A stretch of DNA of 64,000 bases. It comes from Rhizobium sp. TH2 (GTDB lineage Bacteria > Pseudomonadota > Alphaproteobacteria > Rhizobiales > Rhizobiaceae). Positions 25,699 through 33,600 of the stretch are shown piece after piece. The notes under the pieces were generated by a model. That model did no database searches and was not told the origin of the DNA. It saw only the letters and a program-made list of their open reading frames with translations. Position numbers and translations under genes: made by a program. How positions within the stretch are numbered: position 1 is the first letter of the stretch; every line of letters begins with the position of its first letter. The stretch covers positions 62,001 to 126,000 of the forward strand of contig NZ_CP062232.1 of the NCBI RefSeq assembly GCF_024707525.1, read 5' to 3'.

Positions 25699-28097
25699 AC
25701 TGGCACCTCTTCGAATCCGGGCGAGTGATCGACGCTATCCTTGTCGGACTTTTCCAGCCGTATGATCCGCATTCCCCCTAATATGACCAACGTCCTGCCG
25801 CCTTCTCGCCGGACCTCAAGCCTTGCGGCATGCGCCCTCATCACTTTCCGAACAGCCTCGGTAGCGTGCGTTGCTACTTCGAATGCCATGGATTCAACGC
25901 GAGCGATTTGATCCGGCTGGTTGGAGTCCAGCGGCTCTTCTGAAAGGGCACTCACGATAGATGCGCTATTCTGAGTTGTCAGAACTATCTTGACGAACGC
26001 CTTTGAACCGACTTCCTCCAATGAGACCCTTAGGGGGGACTCTGCTGTACCTACGGCAAGCAAATGGCCGAGAAGGGAGCGGAACGCAAAGGCGAGGCGC
26101 TCCGGATCGCCCCTAACGACCAACATCTTGTCAGGTTCAAAGCCAAGTTCAATGTGCTCTACCTCGTCATCTGGAAGAAGTGACCAGAAGCGCCGCAATT
26201 CTGCCGCGAGGTCGAGAAAGCCGTTACGGCGCTTAGGAGCTGAGACGACATCGAACACGGACGCAATGCGCTCGAATGGTAGATCCGCTCTGGACAGATT
26301 GCGCGAAGCGCGGTCTATCAAACCACGTGCCGACGAGGAATCCTCGGCCGACAGCTTTTTCTGCGCGCTAGCGAGCAGTGCTCCCGTCAGGAGCAAGCGT
26401 CCATGGGCCTGTGCGGCCACGGTCCGCACCGCAGTTTCCATGTACTTCAAGGCGCCGATCCATTCCGCTTGTTCGACATCGGCCAGAAGTAGCACTCGGC
26501 GGTGAAATGCCTCGTCCCTGTAGGAGGCTACCGCTAGCGCGGTGCGTATGATGCCATCGGCTCCTTTTAACCGAAGGTGCATGCCGACGCTTGAAACCTG
26601 ATCACCTGCGAGGAACTCGCGGGTCGTCCTATCGGCCGCATACCTCTTGAAGTCGGTGCGCTTGTCGCTACGAGAAAATATATGTTCCTTTGGCAAGCCG
26701 AGCAATTTTAGGGCCGCGACGTTGGCCCTTTCAATGCGTGTGGAACCGCCAAGCACGACGACGCCCTGCTCCACGACATTAAGCAGAGCCGCCGCGAGCC
26801 GCGCCTCAAACCACAGGGCGACCGCGCGCTCAATCTCGAGAATGACCTGTCTTAGCACTTCCTGGTCGGGGCGGGGAAAGGCATTGAATTGCGATGACTC
26901 AAGGTCAAGTATCCATTCGATTTCGGCGTCAGCGCGAAGGCCGATCTTGATCGGAAACGTAAGCGTCGACTTATGGTAATCGCTCACCCGGATGTAGTCG
27001 TGAGGCGTTGGCTCCTGCGTCACGTCCGCCACATAAAGTGCATGCCCCTTGTCCAAAGTTCGACCGAGCATCCCCGCCGTCAGGGGCTGTTCGTAATTGG
27101 TTGTGAAACTTAATTCTCCATGAGAGTCGTATTCCGCAACGACCTCAAACATGTTGCGAGCTCTATTGACGCGGAAGAGGCCTACATACTCCCACCCAAA
27201 GCCGCGACTGAGTTTTTTCACGAGTTGCCGGGCCAATTCCGTAGGCTGGGCGTCCGGCGTAAACAAACCCACGAGCTCCTGCGCAATCACCTGCGTACGC
27301 GCTTCGAACGCATCCTGAACTCGTCGCAGCACGCTTTCGAGGGACAGTGCGTCGAGCTTGATCTGATCGGCCTGTCCAAACGGACCGTAGGAATTGTCGC
27401 GTCGACGGGCGAGCGTGAGCACCGCCTTGACCCGGTTTCCGTCAAAGAGGGGTGCAACCAGGTAGCTGGTGGCTCTTCGTGCCTCGTATTCGCGTGTGAC
27501 AATGTTGTTCCGCATGACTTCTGCGTGCGGGTTCTCTTCGTAGAATTTTTCAGAGTCCGCGACCCAACGCACCTCCCCCTCCGCCCAGCGCGCGAGACCT
27601 TCGGGTACGTCGACCCACCGGGCTGGCCATTGAAACTCGACGCCGCTGTCCATTGCAAAACGCCCTCGGACAAGCGTGGTGCCAGTGGTCGCTTCGTCGC
27701 CATGATAGTATTCGGCGAAGCTGACCAGATCGAAAGGGATCTGCCGCTGTAGGATCGCGATGACCGAACGCAACATCGACTCCGGTTCCACGCCCGGTCC
27801 GCACGCGTCGAGCATTTCGACCGAAGCCTTGGGCGGGGTGGAAGAGTCAGATAGGCGCATTGCGAGAAGTGCGGCCCGATCGAAAAAACCGGCGACAGCC
27901 GCGTCCAAGTCATTGTGACGCACGTGTTCCAGCGCGCGCGTGAGATCGCGCCAGTCGATCCCGGGATTGCGGAGCTGGACCGCCAAGGATCGGGCCAGAT
28001 TAATCCAACGGTTCGGATCCGGGCTCAGAGCAGCTGTCGAAAACAGCGATGCGAGCTTGGTTATCCCGGATTCCTTATCATACAGCAGAGGTTCCAT
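25695..28097 (-). CDS. GAF/PAS sensor protein with degenerate histidine-kinase end
   Basis: About 800 residues from ATG at 28097 (GGAAA upstream); the frame is open to an ATG at 28187 that lies in a hairpin without a ribosome site. Two GAF-like domains (about 85-265 and 280-460) are followed by a PAS-like segment (AALLNVVEQGVVVLGGSTRIERAN). A helical dimerisation-like region contains AAQAHGRLLL, and an ATPase-like fold follows. The classical H-box (SHELRTP) and the N and G boxes are not recognisable, so kinase activity is doubtful. It is the first gene of an operon with the CHAT protein and is probably its sensor. The ligand is unknown. Confidence 0.75.
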   Translation of the reverse strand: MEPLLYDKESGITKLASLFSTAALSPDPNRWINLARSLAVQLRNPGIDWRDLTRALEHVRHNDLDAAVAGFFDRAALLAMRLSDSSTPPKASVEMLDACGPGVEPESMLRSVIAILQRQIPFDLVSFAEYYHGDEATTGTTLVRGRFAMDSGVEFQWPARWVDVPEGLARWAEGEVRWVADSEKFYEENPHAEVMRNNIVTREYEARRATSYLVAPLFDGNRVKAVLTLARRRDNSYGPFGQADQIKLDALSLESVLRRVQDAFEARTQVIAQELVGLFTPDAQPTELARQLVKKLSRGFGWEYVGLFRVNRARNMFEVVAEYDSHGELSFTTNYEQPLTAGMLGRTLDKGHALYVADVTQEPTPHDYIRVSDYHKSTLTFPIKIGLRADAEIEWILDLESSQFNAFPRPDQEVLRQVILEIERAVALWFEARLAAALLNVVEQGVVVLGGSTRIERANVAALKLLGLPKEHIFSRSDKRTDFKRYAADRTTREFLAGDQVSSVGMHLRLKGADGIIRTALAVASYRDEAFHRRVLLLADVEQAEWIGALKYMETAVRTVAAQAHGRLLLTGALLASAQKKLSAEDSSSARGLIDRASRNLSRADLPFERIASVFDVVSAPKRRNGFLDLAAELRRFWSLLPDDEVEHIELGFEPDKMLVVRGDPERLAFAFRSLLGHLLAVGTAESPLRVSLEEVGSKAFVKIVLTTQNSASIVSALSEEPLDSNQPDQIARVESMAFEVATHATEAVRKVMRAHAARLEVRREGGRTLVILGGMRIIRLEKSDKDSVDHSPGFEEVPV

Positions 28098-28153
28098 TCG
28101 CCATTTCCATGTCGATTGTCGCCACAGTCCGTGCGTCGCGGTCGCAAGCGGCC

Positions 28154-28198
28154 CCCGACTATTCATGGCCACCGAGACGGCGGCCATGAATAGTCGGG
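28154..28198. repeat. Perfect 17-bp inverted repeat in the sensor-gene leader
   Basis: CCCGACTATTCATGGCC (28154-28170) and its exact complement (28182-28198) flank an 11-base loop. It lies between the SARP-type promoter and the likely ATG at 28097, and it contains the alternative ATG at 28187. In RNA it would be a strong hairpin. No T-run follows, so it is not an ordinary terminator. Confidence 0.75.
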
Positions 28199-28264
28199 CT
28201 CATCTAGCGGAATGCGCTGACCTACTCTGCTCGGCTACCTTCTCGAACACCGTGTGCAGATGCA

Positions 28265-28297
28265 ATCCAATCACAGGTCACGTGACGGAGCCGTTAC
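28265..28297 (-). promoter_or_regulatory. SARP-type direct-repeat promoter, sensor/CHAT operon
   Basis: Minus strand: GTAAC (28297-28293), GTCAC 11 bp later (28286-28282), then 11 bases to TTGGAT. This copy has the weakest -10-like box but the spacing is identical to the others. Confidence 0.6.
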
Positions 28298-28398
28298 ATC
28301 GTCATCTCAAACAATGATTGGCGCGGAGCGCTAGGCTGCCGACCCAATACTTTGCACTACATTCGCAGGGAACCAACCACCGCTTTGCCGCTCGCGTT

Positions 28399-28431
28399 GT
28401 AACGAGAGAGTCACGCCGCATCTGCTTAGAT
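28399..28431 (+). promoter_or_regulatory. SARP-type direct-repeat promoter, cell-wall hydrolase gene
   Basis: Plus strand: GTAAC (28399-28403), GTCAC (28410-28414), then 11 bases to TTAGAT (28426-28431). It faces the hydrolase gene at 28546 and is back-to-back with the sensor-operon copy, about 100 bp away. Confidence 0.7.
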
Positions 28432-28545
28432 GATCCCCCACGAGGCGACGTCTACCGTCTGACCGAGATCCGGGATCGGGATGTGGCTCAGTCATGACGT
28501 CCACCGTCGCGGCATCAACTCATTCAAAGAACGGAGGTAAGGGAT

Positions 28546-29790
28546 ATGCAAAGGCTCGAAGGCATTGCCGAGGTCGATTCCGACAGGGTCATCGCCGAGT
28601 TGATTTCGGCGGGTTTGTCGGTCGCAACGAAATTCCAGACGCCAGACCGGACCTGGACCTTGCTCGTCGACGGGCCCGGAGACGCCATGTCAGCGGCGAG
28701 AAGTCTCGTGCCCGAGGACGTCGATTACAAGCCTCCAGTCGCAGCATTGGATACGCCTTTGCCGATAAAAGCAGGGCCTGCGGGCAAATTCGTTTCCGCC
28801 CGCAAGATCGGCGACCGCCGCATTCTTTTCATCGACGAGAACGGCAGGGATTTTATCCGCGAAGGCGGGTCACGCGCATGGAGGAATTTCAACCCCGGCA
28901 ATATCAGACGCGGTACCTTCGCGAAAAGCGCGGGTTCGATCGGAGACGACGGCGCATTCGCCATTTTCCCCGACGAGGATACAGGGCTGGAAGCCGTGGT
29001 CACCTTGTTGAGATCCAAGTCCTATAACGACCTCAGCTTGGTAGACGCCGTTTTCAAATACGCGCCGCCGTCCGAAAATGATTCCAAGACCTATGCCAAG
29101 TTCATCGAAGATCAGACCGGAATTAAGCGGACCACGGTCCTGTCGACATTGGGCATCGCCGAGATAAGAAAGATCGCAAGGACAATAAGGCAGATAGAAG
29201 GCTGGTCGAACGGTTCCGAGCATCCCAACATGCCGCCGTCTTCGTTGTCTGCGGACACGCAAGCGGTCGCTTCCGCTGCGGCTTCGGCGTCCGACTGGAT
29301 GAGCACCGCGATAAGTGAAAGCCAGCTCCCTGCCAACGACCGCACGCAGTGGATCGACCCGGGCGAAAATCCGCGCATCCTGAATTATTTCAAGGTAGGC
29401 GCGCCCTGGTTCGATCCGGTTGGCGGTGACGAAGTCGACTGGTGCGCGGCGTTCGTGAACTATTGCCTCGTGACGGCCGGCTACATCGGAACGGAGCATC
29501 CGGGTGCGCGGTCGTTCTTCTGGAACAAGAAAAAGCAATTTGTTTCCCTGCCTGCGCCGACTTATGGCTGCGTCGCGGTGCGACGTTACGATCCCTTCAC
29601 CGATCCGGAGTGGAAAACGGGCACCGGACATGTCGGTTTCGTCGTAAGCAGTACGGCGACGACCGTCACCCTCCTCGGGGGCAATCAAAGCGACACCGTG
29701 CGGACGACGACATTCCCGCTGGAGGAAAAGACCTCGGCCGGGAAGCTACTGTCCAAGTTCGTCGCCTTCATGATGCCAGTCGGCAACTGA
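28546..29790 (+). CDS. Cell-wall hydrolase, lysozyme-like plus CHAP-type amidase
   Basis: 414 residues; GGAGGT eight bases before ATG fixes the start. Residues 100-215 resemble a structural glycosidase/lysozyme module (RAWRNFNPGNIRRG, GAFAIFPDEDTGLEAVV). The C-terminal 140 residues are a CHAP/TIGR02594-type amidase with Cys in DWCAAFVNYCL and His in GTGHVGFV. There is no signal peptide, so export would need lysis or a dedicated secretion route. It has its own SARP-type promoter and is divergent from the sensor/CHAT operon. It would cleave peptidoglycan glycan and peptide bonds. The first domain call is by eye. Confidence 0.82.
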   Translation: MQRLEGIAEVDSDRVIAELISAGLSVATKFQTPDRTWTLLVDGPGDAMSAARSLVPEDVDYKPPVAALDTPLPIKAGPAGKFVSARKIGDRRILFIDENGRDFIREGGSRAWRNFNPGNIRRGTFAKSAGSIGDDGAFAIFPDEDTGLEAVVTLLRSKSYNDLSLVDAVFKYAPPSENDSKTYAKFIEDQTGIKRTTVLSTLGIAEIRKIARTIRQIEGWSNGSEHPNMPPSSLSADTQAVASAAASASDWMSTAISESQLPANDRTQWIDPGENPRILNYFKVGAPWFDPVGGDEVDWCAAFVNYCLVTAGYIGTEHPGARSFFWNKKKQFVSLPAPTYGCVAVRRYDPFTDPEWKTGTGHVGFVVSSTATTVTLLGGNQSDTVRTTTFPLEEKTSAGKLLSKFVAFMMPVGN

Positions 29791-29832
29791 CCCGTCTTCG
29801 ACCGACCATCGCGTGGGAGATGGACAACAACT

Positions 29833-30279
29833 ATGGAGCCTGGTGCTTTTCCAACCGTCAACGTCAAGGACGTGAACGACGGCCTCTCGCGGCAGCTACA
29901 GCCGCTGTTGGATCTGACCTCCGCGAACGCGTCTGGCATCTCGGATCTTTCGTTGGCCGCACCTGTTGCCATGTTCTCGTGGGAAGCGCCAAAGCCCTCA
30001 AACTGAAGGAAGCGGAGCGCCTCGTGCTATCCACCAGCACCGATTTTCTGACGGCCTTCCTGATTGGTCTCGGTCGGCCGCCAACATGACGACACCGAAA
30101 GCGGTGGAGGACTGGCTCGGCTAAGACAGTGGGGAGAAGCGCTGCTCGGCAACTATTCCGACGCGCTCGAGAAAATAGCCCCCGAATTCTTCGAGCAAGT
30201 CCCGATACCGGATCTGGTGGAATTCGAGGCACTGCCCGATCAGACTGGGCGTGCGATCCAACAATGGACGACTACATGA
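29833..30279 (+). pseudogene. Frameshifted gene of unknown function
   Basis: A protein-like stretch starts MEPGAFPTVNVKDVNDG (57 codons to a TGA at 30004). The sense then continues in another frame as LKEAERLVLSTSTDFLTAFL, briefly in a third (MTTPKAVEDWLG) and back in the first as RQWGEALLGNYSDALEKIAP, ending at 30279. Each piece has normal composition and together they read as one protein of about 145 residues with at least two frameshifts. The family is unknown. It follows the cell-wall hydrolase gene by 42 bp and was perhaps its immunity or partner gene. Confidence 0.45.
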
Positions 30280-30363
30280 AGTTGGCTCTAAATTCGGAAG
30301 GAGGGCATTTTAGACATACAAACTTCTTGGTCGAGTACGTCATCGACCGCTTCACGACGTTCT

Positions 30364-30672
30364 CTAAGAATCGTGGCGGGGCTTCGGGAGGATATCGTCA
30401 ACCGCAGTGGGAAGGATGGACTTGACGCGTGAATCACCGGCAATCTTGCGTAGCATCGACACGTCACCATGGACGGCAAACGACTTTGCGATGCGGCTAA
30501 CCGGGCCTATCGACGCGCCTCCCGCTGTTTTAACAATTTCGTGTGCCAAGGTTTCCACTTCGGAATTTGGCACATCTTCGCTCAGAAACACTTGCAGGCC
30601 GGGCTCGGCTGAGCCCGACTGCTCCAGATGTTTCATGACATCAGCCTTTTCCCAGTTCGGCGACTGACCCAT
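30364..30672 (-). CDS. Small I9-like protein following the giant S8 fusion
   Basis: 102 residues with AAAGGA before ATG. The pattern GLQVFLSEDVPNSEVETLAHEIV...AVHGDVSMLRKIAGDSRVKSILPT (strand, helix, strand, helix, strand) resembles the I9 propeptide fold. The similarity is judged by eye. It begins 27 bp after the stop of the giant multidomain gene, whose C-terminal domain is a subtilisin. This repeats the S8-then-I9-like arrangement at 19732-22233. It is inferred to be a chaperone or inhibitor of that domain. Confidence 0.6.
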   Translation of the reverse strand: MGQSPNWEKADVMKHLEQSGSAEPGLQVFLSEDVPNSEVETLAHEIVKTAGGASIGPVSRIAKSFAVHGDVSMLRKIAGDSRVKSILPTAVDDILPKPRHDS

Positions 30673-30699
30673 GACAAATCCTTTGTTACAACGTCGACT

Positions 30700-33600
30700 C
30701 TACTTTTTCGCATTGCCGCGCCGTCGTGCTGCACCAACCGCCGGAACCAGCGCCGCTGCCGGCACCCCGACGCATTTGAGCGCCTTGATGGCGTCAGGCA
30801 CGCCTCGGTTACCCCGGCTTTTATCCATAGTTGGTGGCAGCGTGCAGGAATTCAAGATGCAGTCCTGTATTTGGGTCACTGTGGCAAGCGGGTTGGCTTG
30901 GCACAGGATCGCGGCGAGCCCGGCAATGTGCGGCGTTGCCATCGAAGAGCCGGACATGGTTGCATACCCTCCGCCCGGGATACACGAGACGACATCGACA
31001 CCGGGGCCCACGACATCAGGCACGAGCGCGTCTCGGTCGCGAAGGAAGGTCTCGCTGCTCGAGAAATCCGCGACCAGGTCATTGACGCTGCTGGCGCCGA
31101 TCGAGAGAACTTCGGCATAGTTGCCCGGTGAGCGGCTTGACCCCGCATATTCGTTGCCGACAGCGATGACCGGCAGGACGTTACCATCGATCAACGCATT
31201 GATGAGGACCTGAAAGGCAGGTGTGAATCCGCGCAGTCCCAGTGACATCGATAGGACACGTGCACCTTGCCCGAGGACCCATTCCATGCCGCCGATGATG
31301 CGCGTGATGACGTCGCCATTTTCGATGACGAGTGCGCTCGCCAGCTTGCAACCGGGCGCCACGCCAAATCGTGCACCGTTGGCAAGTCCACGGCCGGCAA
31401 TCGTGCCGGCAGTATGGCTGCCATGTTGACCGCTATCGCGGGGCGCCGCGTTGTCCACACGCCGCCCCGCGAGATCGAATTCGGCGAAGCTGTGAAGCGC
31501 ATCGGCAAGCGCAGGGTGCGTTGCGTCGATGCCCGTGTCGAGATGGCCGACGATAACGCCCGTGCCGTCATAGCCCGCAGCCCACGCGTTGTCGACGTTG
31601 AGCCGGCGAATGCCCCACGTAACGTCTACCGGCTCAACTACTGCCATGGCTGCTGCCGGTCGGATCAGGCTGAGCACCGGTGCCTCGTGAATGGCGCGTG
31701 TTGCCGCATGGTGCCTGAGGTTGTTGATCGTCCTCCAGGTCACAATTCCGACGGCGACGCCGAGACGAGGGAACACGGTGACGGGTTGGGGCCGTATCTG
31801 GTGTTCCTCCGCGCTGTCGATCGCCGCGGCAGCGGCAAGATGGTCCGCCTGCGCCATGTCGGGAAATTCGAAGCACGCTTCGAAAGAAGGATCACCGATG
31901 GAAGCGGCAAAGCCCTCAGCGCCCAAGGCAAGTGCCGCGCCCGCAGTGTCGCGTCTCAGCGACACAAGAACTTTGGCAAAGCCCGTCCGCTCGATCGCGT
32001 TATCGACGTCGCTTGCCACGCGCGGCTGGGCCGGCGGGCGGGCCATCGCGCTTGTGCTTTCTGCGGGTGTAGCGGCCGCCGCAGCAGCGCCCGTGAAGCT
32101 GACATGGAGATGATTATCGTGGCCTCCGAGCGGAGTGACGCCCGATATGTTCGGATCGTTGAAGAAGATCGTCCTGATGGGCATCACCGCATTTTTGCGG
32201 ACGATATCAACAAGGAGCCGTGTGCGGGCGGATGAGTAGGAGGCGTCCTGCCACGTCGAACCTTCTGCCCTGGCGTCTTTGCGCGGAACACGAAAGTCGA
32301 CGTCGATGCCATGCTTATGATCCTTATGTGGTGGCACTGGCCCGCCGCCGTCACGGCTGATATTGCCAACGCCCAGCCGTATGCCAGTCGCTTGGAAGTA
32401 TTCGTCGGCTATGGCTCGCACGGCCTGAATCGTGAGCGCAGTTCCGAACCTTTTCTGGACGGGGCCGTAAGCGTAAAAGCTTGTCTCGGAGGCGGGCAGT
32501 TGCACGTCAATTGGGGCGACAGCCGCAGCCATTGCGTCGTCGGAACTGTCAGGTGCCTCACACGCCGTCTCTGCCGTGTCTTCTTCGAATTGTTTGATTT
32601 GCGACGGCTCCGAGAGGGCGAGCGATGCCGAATTGTCGGCGAGTTTGCCATTGCGGGCGAGGACGTAGACATGTGTCTTTGTCCGCCAGCTCAGACTGGC
32701 CCAGTCCCGTGTGTCCGGCCCGAAGCCTCCATGAGACTCGGTCGTTTTGCCGTTGACGATCAGCAGGACGTGTCCAATTCCCGAGGCTGCGTCCTGTGGG
32801 CGCAGAAAGGCGATGCGCACGACGCCGTCGTTCAACGCACCGTCCGCCGGTGTGCCTTTCAAAAATCTGTTTGCCTTGACCCAATCATGCTGCACGACAG
32901 AACCGTCGGGAAACTTGAGTCGCGGCGTAGTGACCCGGCGGATGGCTTCGCGTATGAAGCCGCTGCAATCGACCTGAGTGAAATCGCGTCCGGGTACCGC
33001 CCCAAAGAACGGCACCTTGTCACCCAGTCCGTAGCGAACGCGCGGGGTCGACGACCTGCAGGCGTCGCGAAAGGCGAACGCGGCACTGCTGTCAAACGCA
33101 ATGGTGCTCGCCACAACGGCTTGAAGCTCAGCCCCTTCCGGGTCGCCACCAGGAACGCCAAGATTGGCGAGCATGCGGGCGGTATCGAGATCAGCGCTGG
33201 CGTCTGGGTCGAGCGGGGCGTAGCCAGGATCCTCATCGGCTCCCCGGGCGATATCAAGCGCAGCAACGGTGCTCTGCGCAAGACCTAACCCGTCACCGTG
33301 CGCGGCTTCCTCGCAATGGGGCAGAAGGCGCATCACATCCGTTGCATATTGTTCGGCGCGCGGACCGGAGCCATTATAGGCGCGCACCGCAGCGCGTATG
33401 CTGCTGCTGCCCGTCGCAACAAACTTGCGCTGTAGTTCATCGACAGCACGTTTGACGCATTCCCCAAAATCGTACCACTTCCGCTCGCGGAAGAACGCTT
33501 CGTCAGTTTGAACGTGTTGGAGATCGTACTGGAAGATGCCGTAACCTTTGTAGATCATCGAGGAGGCGTTGAGGCCGCGCGCGGCGCGCGCTTTGTTGGT

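Noticed and set aside
30683..30690. Single TTGTTACAACG between the giant gene and the small I9-like gene, considered as a promoter element
   Set aside because: Only one half-site, no partner 11 bp away and no suitable -10-like box; the genes are 27 bp apart and likely co-transcribed.
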